Shown one piece after another: positions 10,667-20,257 of a stretch of 52,981 nt of DNA. The stretch comes from Clostridium sp. (lineage in GTDB: Bacteria; Bacillota; Clostridia; Clostridiales; Clostridiaceae). The position numbers were made by a program, and so were the translations under genes. The notes beneath the pieces were generated by a model that was not told the origin of the DNA, searched no databases, and saw only the letters and a program-made list of their open reading frames with translations. Position 1 is the stretch's first letter; each line of letters starts with the position of its first letter. The DNA lies in NCBI RefSeq assembly GCF_021443865.1, contig NZ_JABUTB010000001.1:14726-67706 (forward strand), in the 5' to 3' direction.

Positions 10667-10798
10667 TAATACTACTTTTAAATAATACCTGTCAAGAATC
10701 TATAATAATAACTTTAGGCTACAAAATTTATAAATATTAATTTCACTTAAAGTAAACTTAAAAAAGTATATCCATTTTAAATATACATCTCACTTAAA

Positions 10799-11995
10799 TT
10801 AAGGCTTATATATCAACATATTATTAGTAAGCTTTACATTTAAATTATCCTCTGAAATTAAAAGTACTAAATCATATTCATCTTCTATTTTTGTTTTATT
10901 ATAAAAATAGTACTTGTCTCTATTATGAAAGTAAAGATGACTTTCATTAATTAAATATCCTTCTTCCTTTGAGCAATGAATTGGACTTCTAGTGGTACTT
11001 TTAAAATAGACATCTCCACTTAAATATGAAGCTATCCTAGAGGGAATATATATATTTTCTCCATGTCCTAGTACTAATATTTTCTTATCTCTTCCTATTC
11101 TTTTTTCAATTATCTTTGCAATTTCTTTACTTTCTTCTTCTATTTTTAGAATTTCATTAAAATCTACTCCAAATCTTCCTGTAAACTTTAAATAATCACC
11201 TCTTCTTGACATAATATTTAATGAAGCTACAGGAGCTATTTCATCTATTATAACTTCTTTATTATTTACATATACTTTTTTATCCTCTTCATATATTTCA
11301 CCAGCTATTAAAGATTTTACTTCTATTTCTATATTATTTTCATTAGCAAAATCTTTATATAAATTTCTATATTTAATATTTCTTAAATCTAAAATACTAA
11401 GGATTATATATTTCTTTACCTTTGTAACTTTAATTAATTCCTTTATTATATTTAACATAGACTTTCCTGTAGTTATTTCATCATCTACTAAAATTATTCT
11501 ATTAGCTTCCTTTAATTTATTATGATTTATTAAATAACATCTATGTGTTGTTGCATGTGAATGCTCTTCTTCAAAATTAAATATTGAATTTATATCTTTT
11601 ATATTTTCTCTTGTTGTAGTTATATAGTAAGAGTTTTCTATAGCTGAAGCCACTGCCATACCTAGTGCTGTGGCTGTTTCTGCAAATCCTAAAACAATGA
11701 TTTTTTCATTAGTTTTATAAGCTAATTTTATAACATCTTTTATCGCTTCCTCATTGTCCTCTTGATTTTTTATATAATTAATAAGGACTCTTGTCTTTTC
11801 ATTTTCTCCAAATAAAACTGATGTTAATAGTAAACCAATAACTTTACACATATTAGGTCTTACCTCTATGTGCTTTCCTAAAACCTTACTTATAAATAAA
11901 AAGCTTCTCTCATTATTATTTTCTCTATATCCTATTGAAATTAAATCTTTCAAATCCAATTTATATATATTATTTGTTACATTAATTTTCATCAT
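10799..11995 (-). CDS. Ter-associated phosphoribosyltransferase with TRSP-type C-terminal region
   Basis: PRPP motif RIILVDDEITTGKSML; GHGENIYIPSRIASYLSGDVYFKSTTRSPI C-terminal region; likely ATG at 11995 overlapping upstream stop. Confidence 0.8.
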   Translation of the reverse strand: MMKINVTNNIYKLDLKDLISIGYRENNNERSFLFISKVLGKHIEVRPNMCKVIGLLLTSVLFGENEKTRVLINYIKNQEDNEEAIKDVIKLAYKTNEKIIVLGFAETATALGMAVASAIENSYYITTTRENIKDINSIFNFEEEHSHATTHRCYLINHNKLKEANRIILVDDEITTGKSMLNIIKELIKVTKVKKYIILSILDLRNIKYRNLYKDFANENNIEIEVKSLIAGEIYEEDKKVYVNNKEVIIDEIAPVASLNIMSRRGDYLKFTGRFGVDFNEILKIEEESKEIAKIIEKRIGRDKKILVLGHGENIYIPSRIASYLSGDVYFKSTTRSPIHCSKEEGYLINESHLYFHNRDKYYFYNKTKIEDEYDLVLLISEDNLNVKLTNNMLIYKP

Positions 11996-13085
11996 AAACT
12001 CCATCCTTATAAAGTAAATCCTTATAAGAAATTTTATTATTAAGAACTCCAAAAGCCTTAGCTCTATTACAGGTTCTTATTGCCCAATTATAATGTGGGG
12101 ATACTTCATTCATCTTATTATTACTATAACCCTTAAAGACTCCCCCAATCTCTTTGTGATTTAATATATTGGTAGCATCCATATAATCCTCATAATTTAC
12201 TGAATAAATAGAATTAACATAAATACCTTGAGTTGGATGAATTATTGTTTTCCCACAAAATCCATTTTCTTTATCTAACTTTATTTCTTTAATTAATCCT
12301 TTAACCTCTTTAGAATTAATATCATAAGAAAAATACTCCCATACTGGTGCTGAGATTATATATTCTTCTTTATACCTACCAAAGATATTAACTATATCAG
12401 AAAGACAGTCATTTATTACTCCTATATCATAAATACTATTATCTCTACTTCTTCTTAATCCAAATTTTGATGAAAAGTCAGTTCCTCCTACTCTAATATT
12501 TAAGATTAAATCCTTATATTCATCAATTAAATTTCTTAAATATAGAATTTCTTTCATTCTATTTTCCTTATATATTATTTCTTCACTTTCTAGAATAGGC
12601 ATTCCATAAATTTTATCATCATACTCATTAATTATGGTATTTAAATGCTCTAAATACTGTGGTCCATTTATCTTATTAAATTTAGGAAATATAAATCCTG
12701 TTATTAATTTTAATTGATCCTTAGATAACCTATATGAAAACTTAATAAATTGATAATTGCTTCTAACCCTAATAAATATTAATGGAATATTTTTTTCATT
12801 TATTTCTCCTCTTGCTAAATCTTCATTTATCTTATCTAAAGACTTTAAAACATTAATTTCTCCTTTGTCTACATCACTTTCTCTAATAGAATCTTCAAAA
12901 CAAATAGTAATGGTAGTTATATCCTTTATTTTTCTTAATTTTATCTTGTTATAGATATCCATAAGTGCATTCATATATAAATTAGAGCCTATAGAATACT
13001 TTAATAAATCTTTTTTAGAGTATTTATTAAAGCTCATAGGCTCTTTATAAAAACTTTCGCTATTAATACTTTTAAAATGTTTCAT
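11982..13085 (-). CDS. HpcH/HpaI aldolase/citrate lyase family protein (Ter-associated)
   Basis: TICFEDSIRESDV, PLIFIRVRS, GKTIIHPTQG (CitE-like IHPxQ); ATG at 13085 with GAAGGTG RBS. Confidence 0.8.
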   Translation of the reverse strand: MKHFKSINSESFYKEPMSFNKYSKKDLLKYSIGSNLYMNALMDIYNKIKLRKIKDITTITICFEDSIRESDVDKGEINVLKSLDKINEDLARGEINEKNIPLIFIRVRSNYQFIKFSYRLSKDQLKLITGFIFPKFNKINGPQYLEHLNTIINEYDDKIYGMPILESEEIIYKENRMKEILYLRNLIDEYKDLILNIRVGGTDFSSKFGLRRSRDNSIYDIGVINDCLSDIVNIFGRYKEEYIISAPVWEYFSYDINSKEVKGLIKEIKLDKENGFCGKTIIHPTQGIYVNSIYSVNYEDYMDATNILNHKEIGGVFKGYSNNKMNEVSPHYNWAIRTCNRAKAFGVLNNKISYKDLLYKDGVYDEN

Positions 13086-13260
13086 TTCAACACCTTCACC
13101 CATATAAGATATTATTTTATAAAGTATTATATTTTATGATTTCATCATTTATTACAAGGATTTTAATATTTATTTGTTAACATTTTTTCTTCTTATGTTA
13201 TATACTGTAATACATGGATTTTAAGATACAATAAATAATTAATTGGAGATGAGTATTTAT

Positions 13261-13890
13261 ATGATAACTGAATCCAACTTTGAAAATAATTGCATCTCAC
13301 CAGATTGTGCTAATTTAATGAAGGAATGTTCAAATCTTTTATATAGAATTCCAGTTTTCCTTAGTCATCCAAGCAGATTAAATTCAAAGCAAAGTAGTTT
13401 TGTAAAAAATATAATTTTAGAAATTAAAAAAGCTTTATTATTTCCTAGAACATTGCCAGCAACTGAGCAATATCCAGAAACACCTCTTACAAATATAAGA
13501 AGAATGATTTTATCAAGCTATGGTTTTATAGGTCTTAATTTAGCTCAAAGAGAAGTTAGAGTTTTAGAAAATAATTTAGGAAAAGCCTCTGATTTAATAA
13601 CTTGGGAAGGAAGCCCCTTTACACAAATAGAGCCTTCTATGGCATTTCAATTTGGTCTTCCTGTGCTTTTAATTAGAGAATCTACTGTAGAGCAAACTGG
13701 TATATGGTCCTATGGAATTGGTCCATTTTTACTTTTAGAATGGAATCCAAATTTACCTTTATCAGAATTCTTTAATAGCAATGCTTGGCTAGAAATTTTT
13801 CAAAACTGGATTTCTCAAGTAAGAAATGGCTTTTATCTTCAAACTCAACCACAATTTAAATATACTTGTACTAGAGATGGAATTAATTAA
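13261..13890 (+). CDS. Uncharacterised protein, possible TIR/nucleoside-deoxyribosyltransferase-like fold
   Basis: PVFLSHPSR near N-terminus, IRRMILSSYGFIGLN mid-protein, GSPFTQIEPSMAFQFGLPVLLIRE late; likely start 13261. Confidence 0.6.
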   Translation: MITESNFENNCISPDCANLMKECSNLLYRIPVFLSHPSRLNSKQSSFVKNIILEIKKALLFPRTLPATEQYPETPLTNIRRMILSSYGFIGLNLAQREVRVLENNLGKASDLITWEGSPFTQIEPSMAFQFGLPVLLIRESTVEQTGIWSYGIGPFLLLEWNPNLPLSEFFNSNAWLEIFQNWISQVRNGFYLQTQPQFKYTCTRDGIN

Positions 13891-13924
13891 ATATTAAAAG
13901 TTAAGGCTTATTATTAATATTTTT

Positions 13925-13946
13925 AGAAACTCCGAAAGGGGTTTCT
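13925..13946 (+). terminator. Candidate terminator
   Basis: AGAAACTCC-GAAA-GGGGTTTCT, weak U-tract. Confidence 0.5.
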
Positions 13947-14106
13947 TACTACTAATTATTTCACACCAATTAATTAAAATACCTAATTATTATATATTCC
14001 AATTACTTCAACAAAATAATAAGACTTCTTTTATGAAAAATTGCACTTAAAACATAACCTATATCCCTTATTAAAATTAGAATTTTATAATTTTTCTAAA
14101 AATTTA

Positions 14107-14135
14107 TTGACAAACTATCAAGAAAAACTTAAAAT
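14107..14135 (+). promoter_or_regulatory. Predicted sigma-A promoter of the T-box leader
   Basis: TTGACA - 17 bp - TAAAAT. Confidence 0.65.
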
Positions 14136-14152
14136 AAATACAATTAATGAAA

Positions 14153-14415
14153 AGCAAAGATAGAGAGAAGTAGGAAAAGTATCCACCTAAAGTGAGCTGG
14201 AGATAGTGAAAACCCAGTGGCAGGGCTTTTTCGAATAACACTCAGTAGCTGCAAACTGAAATATTTATTTTCTATTAGATAAATTAGGGGCGCCGTACTC
14301 CATGCGTTATATGGATACCAGTAGTGGCTGGGAAGAGACCTTTATTAAGGTAAATTAGGTGGTACCGCGGATAAGCATCAATTCGTCCTATAATTATTAT
14401 AAGACGAATTGGTGC
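14153..14415 (+). ncRNA. T-box riboswitch leader upstream of asnB
   Basis: T-box sequence AGGTGGTACCGCGG (14357-14370), terminator GCATCAATTCGTC/GACGAATTGGTGC (14375-14415), Stem I GAGAGAAG...GAGCTGG...CAGTAG; candidate specifier AAC at 14237-14239. Confidence 0.93.
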
Positions 14416-14443
14416 TATTTTTATATTTAAGGGGGCTATTAAT

Positions 14444-16033
14444 ATGTGTACAATTATGTGTTATACAGGAAAAGACATGGAAATTAAAAAATTTGAAGGG
14501 GCATTAAAAAGAACTGAATCTAGAGGTCCAGATATGACAAAAATACTTACTTTACCATCTGGAATTTTTGGATTCCAAAGACTATCTATTATGGATTTAA
14601 GCAACAGCGGAATGCAGCCATTTACTAATAATAAAGATGCTGCTATATGTAACGGGGAAATTTATGGTTTTAGAGAAATGAAAAAAGATTTAATAAGAAA
14701 AGGCTATAAATTCCATTCAGATAGTGATTGTGAAATATTACTTCCAATGTATTATGAATATGGATTAGATATGTTTTCTAAATTAGATGCTGAATTTGCA
14801 ACTGTCATCTATGATGGGGAAAAAGACACTTTTATTGCAGCTAGAGATCCAATTGGAATTCGTCCATTATTTTATGGATATTCAAAATCTGAAAAAATCA
14901 TCTTTGCTAGTGAAGCCAAAAACTTAGTGGGACTTACCGATAAAATAATGCCATTCCCACCAGGTCATTATTATGCTGATGGTAAATTTACTTGCTACTG
15001 TGACATTACTGAAATCCAAGGAGACTATTCTAAAGATAAATTAGTAGTTATTTATAAGAAAATCCACGATAAATTAGTAGCTGGTATTGAAAAACGTATG
15101 GATGCTGATGCTCCTGTAGGTTTCTTGTTAAGTGGTGGATTAGACAGTTCATTAGTATGTGCAGTTGCTCAAAAATTACATCCTGAAAAGCCAATTAAAA
15201 CCTTCTGTATTGGTATGACTGAAGATGCAATTGATTTAAAATATGCTAAAGAAGTAGCTGATTATATAGGTAGTGACCATACTGAATTTTATATGACTAA
15301 AGAGGAAGTTATTGAAACTTTAGATGAAGTTATTAAAATTCTTGGAACCTTTGATATAACAACAATAAGAGCAAGTATGGGGATGTATTTACTTTGCAAG
15401 AAGATACATGAAAATTCTAGTATTAAAGTACTTTTAACTGGTGAAATTTCCGATGAGTTATTTGGCTATAAATATACTGATTTTGCTCCAAATGCAGAGG
15501 AATTCCAAAAAGAATCTAAAAAGAGAATAAAAGAACTTTATATGTATGATGTACTTCGTGCTGATCGTTGTATAAGTTCAAACTCTTTAGAAGCAAGAGT
15601 TCCCTTTGGTGATTTAGATTTTGTTAAATATGTTATGTCCATTGATCCTGAAAAGAAATTAAATAAATACCAAATGGGAAAATACCTTTTAAGACGTGCC
15701 TTTGAAGGAGATTTTCTTCCACAAAGTATATTATATAGAGAAAAAGCAGCCTTTAGTGATGCTGTCGGACATTCTATGGTAGATTATTTAAAGGAATATG
15801 CAGAAACTAAATATTCTGATGAAGTTTTTGAAGGCTTATGTGATAAATATAAATATCACGCAAAGCCATTTACTAAGGAATCTTTATTATATAGAGAAAT
15901 ATTTGAAAAGTATTACCATAACCAAGCTGAAATGATAGTTGATTTTTGGATGCCAAACAAAGATTGGGATGGATGTAATGTAAATGATCCAAGTGCAAGA
16001 GTTCTATCAAACTATGGAGATAGTGGTAAATAA
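14444..16033 (+). CDS. asnB: Asparagine synthase (glutamine-hydrolysing)
   Basis: MCTIMCYTGKD with Cys1, ESRGPD, FLLSGGLDSSLVCA synthetase motif. Confidence 0.95.
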   Translation: MCTIMCYTGKDMEIKKFEGALKRTESRGPDMTKILTLPSGIFGFQRLSIMDLSNSGMQPFTNNKDAAICNGEIYGFREMKKDLIRKGYKFHSDSDCEILLPMYYEYGLDMFSKLDAEFATVIYDGEKDTFIAARDPIGIRPLFYGYSKSEKIIFASEAKNLVGLTDKIMPFPPGHYYADGKFTCYCDITEIQGDYSKDKLVVIYKKIHDKLVAGIEKRMDADAPVGFLLSGGLDSSLVCAVAQKLHPEKPIKTFCIGMTEDAIDLKYAKEVADYIGSDHTEFYMTKEEVIETLDEVIKILGTFDITTIRASMGMYLLCKKIHENSSIKVLLTGEISDELFGYKYTDFAPNAEEFQKESKKRIKELYMYDVLRADRCISSNSLEARVPFGDLDFVKYVMSIDPEKKLNKYQMGKYLLRRAFEGDFLPQSILYREKAAFSDAVGHSMVDYLKEYAETKYSDEVFEGLCDKYKYHAKPFTKESLLYREIFEKYYHNQAEMIVDFWMPNKDWDGCNVNDPSARVLSNYGDSGK

Positions 16034-16043
16034 TAAAAAATCA

Positions 16044-16067
16044 GAGGGGCTGTTGCCACAGCTCCTC
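16044..16067. terminator. Terminator between asnB and convergent gene
   Basis: GAGGGGCTGT-TGCC-ACAGCTCCTC. Confidence 0.7.
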
Positions 16068-16087
16068 CTTATTTTAATTTAATTTAC

Positions 16088-16657
16088 TTAACAGCTTAAA
16101 TATCTAAACTCTATACTAGTTAAAAGCAATGCACCAGCATAATCATTATCTGCTGGTATACGTGCAACACTCAAGAATGCAAAATCTTCTGCTCTAACAA
16201 TCTCATTTAAATCAAACTCTAAAACATAATGATTATACTCAAAGTTTCCTGGTGAATTTTGAATTCTAATATTTCGTTTATTAATTGTTCTTAACTCTTC
16301 TATTCTTACAACGCCATTTTTTCTAGTAAATAAAGAAGAAAGTCTTATAGAAAATCTATTTCCAGTTGGTGTATTTGAATTATCAGTTAACAAATGAACA
16401 AATACTTTAGTTTTTCTAGAAGTATTATAAGCATCTCTTGGTACATTAAAAGTTAGTGAATATTCTTCTTCATCACCTTCTGGAAGAAGCCATCCTAATA
16501 TCCTAAGAGGTGAATTAGCACTTCCAAGTGGTACTGTATCTGGTTCTGTCTCTTCAGCATCATTCATAGTTCCTGCATTAAATACTAGTGATTCATATTC
16601 TAATCTATTTTCTAGCCCATAATCTAATCCTTGTCCAAAACAATATTCATTTGACAT
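16088..16657 (-). CDS. Hypothetical protein, predicted beta-rich, C-terminal Cys
   Basis: 189 aa ORF with RBS-like GGAGATG upstream; ends FRYLSC; no family recognised. Confidence 0.75.
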   Translation of the reverse strand: MSNEYCFGQGLDYGLENRLEYESLVFNAGTMNDAEETEPDTVPLGSANSPLRILGWLLPEGDEEEYSLTFNVPRDAYNTSRKTKVFVHLLTDNSNTPTGNRFSIRLSSLFTRKNGVVRIEELRTINKRNIRIQNSPGNFEYNHYVLEFDLNEIVRAEDFAFLSVARIPADNDYAGALLLTSIEFRYLSC

Positions 16658-16806
16658 ATTAAATCATCTCCACATTATTTTAAGGCCTTACTATTATATT
16701 ATATTACACACTAATAATTATGTTACTGAAGATTAATTATTCTATAGTCAATTTACTAAGTAAATTATTAATTTTAAATATTACCAGAGTTTTAATATAG
16801 CACTTA

Positions 16807-19800
16807 TTATATAACTGGAAGCCCTACAGTAAATCTACTACCTTTATTAACTTCACTTTCAAGTCTAATATATCCATTATGTAGTTCTGCAATGTGCTTA
16901 ACAAGTGTAAGTCCGATTCCACTGCTACTTGCCTTTGATACCCCTGTTCCTTTAACCTGTGAAAATCTTTTAAATATAAAGTCTTGATCTTCCTTAGATA
17001 TTCCTATTCCTGTATCTTCTACAGTAATTTCAATGTGCTCATTAACTTCCTTAATTAGCACTTTAATTTCTCCACCCTTAGGAGTAAACTTAACTGCATT
17101 AGCTAATAAATTAACTACAACTCTTTCAATTTCAGTACTATCAAAGGAAATTATCTTTTCTTCTATATCTGGATCTATTATAAGAGATATACCCTCTTCT
17201 TCTATAAACTTACTCATATTAAGAGCAGTTTCCTCCACTACATTTACTATATCATTATTCTTTTTATTTATTACATAATGTCCTGTTTCTATTTTTGAAC
17301 TATCTATTATATCATTTATTATTTTTAATAAGTTATCACAATTTCTACTTACAATATTCATATATTCCGCAGATTTTTCATAAGTCATATTTTTTTCTTT
17401 AACTAAAGCTTTTACTAATTGAACTGTTGATGATATAACATTTATAGGAGTTCTAAGTTCATGAGATAAATTAACAAAATAAGAATTTTTAAGTTTTTCT
17501 TTATCTATTATCTCTTTGCTTAACCTTTTATTTTCTTCTAATTGCTTATTAATCTTTTTTGTTTTTTGAGCTACTAACTTATGTAATATATTAACGTAAT
17601 TAAATATATAAGCAGCTATAACTATAGCAATACCTATATAAATTACATAAGCCAAAGGTGTTTTCCATATTGGATTTTTAACCCTTATATTAATGCTTGT
17701 CTCATTTGTTAGTTCACCATTAGAGCTTCTTGCTCTTAATTTTAATATATATTTACCAGGTTCTAAAGATTTAAAATCTAAGCTACTTTTAGAATCTATA
17801 TATATCCACTCTGAATCAATTCCTTCAAGAATATATTCATAAGTAGTATTATTTATATTTTCGTAGTTAGGTAAAAAATAATCGATGGTTAGGTTTTTAT
17901 CATTATATTCTAAAATTAATTCTTTTCCATCATAAATAACCTTATTTTTTCCAATATAAATATCACCAATTACAACTTCATTTACATTATTATTATATAC
18001 AACTATATCATCTGGATAAAAATATGTTACTCCCTCTGTACTTCCAAATGCCATCATCCCATTACTAAACTTTATTCCTGAGTTTAAGTTAAATTGATAT
18101 CCATATAATCCATGGATTTTATTGAAATTAATAATTTTTTCATTTTCAATCTCAAATTTATTTAATCCCTTATTTGTGCTTAGCCAAATGTTATTATTAT
18201 CATCTACTAATATGGAATTTATAAAATTATTGGTTAATCCATTAGCTGTAGTATATGATGTAAATTCTTCATTTTCTAAATTGAATTTGATAAGTCCTAC
18301 ATTTGTTCCTATCCATAGGTTTCCTAAGTTATCAAAATTCATACAATTAATATAATTCTTATTTAAAGAATAACTATTATATTTTTTTATAACTCCTTTT
18401 TTCTTATTATATTTAATTACTCCTGTATCAATTCCACCAAGCCATATAATATCATCATCTTTATAATCTGGTAATATATATCTTATACGTCCTGGATTTA
18501 TATTAAAGCTTTTTAAGTTTTCATTATGATATGTGATTTCGCCTGTATCTATATTATAGGAATAAAAATTTGTTGTAGATGAAAGCCAAATATTTTCTTC
18601 ATCATTATACAAATAATTTAATTCTGAAGAGTATCCCTCATCAATAAAATGATATTTACATCTATAATCTTTAGTATTAAGTGAAATTACCTCTTTATTT
18701 GTTGTAATTACAATCCAATTATCATTTGATTTAAATAAGCTTTTTATATGTTGATTCCTTAAACTTATTCCATTCTCATTATCATATATTCTAGTTATCA
18801 AGTCTCCATTTATACTATTATATATATATATACCATCATACTTAGTAGCTATCCATAAATAGTTATCATCCTGTAACATAGACACAATATTTTTATCTTT
18901 TAAATTTATTTGTTCCTCAAAGAAATTAAATTGATTATTTTTATTTAATATATTTATCCCCTTATCTGTACCAATCCATATAGTGTTATTAAAATCCTCA
19001 TAAAAACAAGTTATAACATTACTACTAAGAGAGTCACTAAAATTTTCATCCTTTTTTATTATTACAGGGTAATTGTTATTAGGAATATATTTTAATATTC
19101 CATTACTACTAGATATCCAAATATTACTCTCACTATCAGATAAAATGAAATTATTATTATAACATTCCTCTTCCTTTATATTACTATAGGTTTCTATTAT
19201 CTTTTTTTCCTTAAGAGAATATTTTTTTATTCCCTCATTATTAACTATCCATACAAATGTATTTTCTATTTCTCTTAAATCAAAAATAAGAATTCCTTCT
19301 TTTGTTGATATCCATGGATTGCCCTCTTTGTCCATTTCTATATTATATATATATAATTTATCTCTATGAATTTCATTTTCATTATAAATAATATTTAAAT
19401 CTTTATCTATTACATTTATTCCATCTTTAGTACCAACCCATAATTCTCCGTTTTTCCCCTCTTTTAAAGAAGTTATAGAAGAACTAGTTAAGGAATTTTC
19501 ATTGTTCTTTTCATTGTAAAAAGTCTTATATTCTCTGGTTATAACATTAAACTTCATTAATCCATTTTCTGTACCAACCCACATAACATCTTTATCGTAG
19601 CTGCTCCTTAATAATGAAGTAATTTTTAAATCTCCTAGATTATATTTATCATTTTCAATATCCTTCATTCTTACAATTTCATCTGTATCTCTAATTAAAA
19701 AATCTAAACCATTATCAGTTGCTATCCATATATTCCCATGAGAATCTTCTTCAATTGCTGTTATATAGGTAGAGCTTAAAGAATCATTACTTTGATTATT

Positions 19801-20040
19801 ACAATTATATATCTTTATTCTTTCCCCATCATATCTATTAAGACCATCTATAGTACCTATCCACATGTAACCCTTGCTGTCTTGAAATATTGTTGTCACA
19901 TACTCATTAGAAAGTCCTTCATCAATAGATAATTTTTCAAATCTCTCCTTTTTCACTAAAGTTGCAGAAACCTTTAAAGGCATTATAATATCTATTAGAA
20001 AACATGTTACTAATGTAAATATTAAAATTTTGTTTCTCAT
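16807..20040 (-). CDS. Two-component regulator propeller domain (Reg_prop + Y_Y_Y) sensor histidine kinase
   Basis: Repeated ITSLxx...GxLWVGTxxGL blades, Y_Y_Y segment (YEYILEGIDSEWIY...LEPGKYILKLRA), TM, H-box NLSHELRTPINVI, GIGLTLVKHIAELHNGYI. Confidence 0.93.
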   Translation of the reverse strand: MRNKILIFTLVTCFLIDIIMPLKVSATLVKKERFEKLSIDEGLSNEYVTTIFQDSKGYMWIGTIDGLNRYDGERIKIYNCNNQSNDSLSSTYITAIEEDSHGNIWIATDNGLDFLIRDTDEIVRMKDIENDKYNLGDLKITSLLRSSYDKDVMWVGTENGLMKFNVITREYKTFYNEKNNENSLTSSSITSLKEGKNGELWVGTKDGINVIDKDLNIIYNENEIHRDKLYIYNIEMDKEGNPWISTKEGILIFDLREIENTFVWIVNNEGIKKYSLKEKKIIETYSNIKEEECYNNNFILSDSESNIWISSSNGILKYIPNNNYPVIIKKDENFSDSLSSNVITCFYEDFNNTIWIGTDKGINILNKNNQFNFFEEQINLKDKNIVSMLQDDNYLWIATKYDGIYIYNSINGDLITRIYDNENGISLRNQHIKSLFKSNDNWIVITTNKEVISLNTKDYRCKYHFIDEGYSSELNYLYNDEENIWLSSTTNFYSYNIDTGEITYHNENLKSFNINPGRIRYILPDYKDDDIIWLGGIDTGVIKYNKKKGVIKKYNSYSLNKNYINCMNFDNLGNLWIGTNVGLIKFNLENEEFTSYTTANGLTNNFINSILVDDNNNIWLSTNKGLNKFEIENEKIINFNKIHGLYGYQFNLNSGIKFSNGMMAFGSTEGVTYFYPDDIVVYNNNVNEVVIGDIYIGKNKVIYDGKELILEYNDKNLTIDYFLPNYENINNTTYEYILEGIDSEWIYIDSKSSLDFKSLEPGKYILKLRARSSNGELTNETSINIRVKNPIWKTPLAYVIYIGIAIVIAAYIFNYVNILHKLVAQKTKKINKQLEENKRLSKEIIDKEKLKNSYFVNLSHELRTPINVISSTVQLVKALVKEKNMTYEKSAEYMNIVSRNCDNLLKIINDIIDSSKIETGHYVINKKNNDIVNVVEETALNMSKFIEEEGISLIIDPDIEEKIISFDSTEIERVVVNLLANAVKFTPKGGEIKVLIKEVNEHIEITVEDTGIGISKEDQDFIFKRFSQVKGTGVSKASSSGIGLTLVKHIAELHNGYIRLESEVNKGSRFTVGLPVI

Positions 20041-20197
20041 GTCTTTTCTCCCTCACATTTTCCTTATATATATATTTTTTTTTTCATATAGTATTTATAT
20101 AATATAATTAACAACCCTTTAATACTTACACTATTTTAACATAAAACATTCTAATTTTATACAAAATAATACAATTTATTTAACTTTTATAATACAA

Positions 20198-20236
20198 AAG
20201 ATATATCAGTACAGATATCTGTATTGATATATCTTT
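20198..20236 (-). terminator. Terminator of flavinylated reductase gene
   Basis: AAGATATATCAGTACAG-ATAT-CTGTATTGATATATCTT. Confidence 0.8.
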
Positions 20237-20257
20237 ATTTGTATAATATATATTAGA

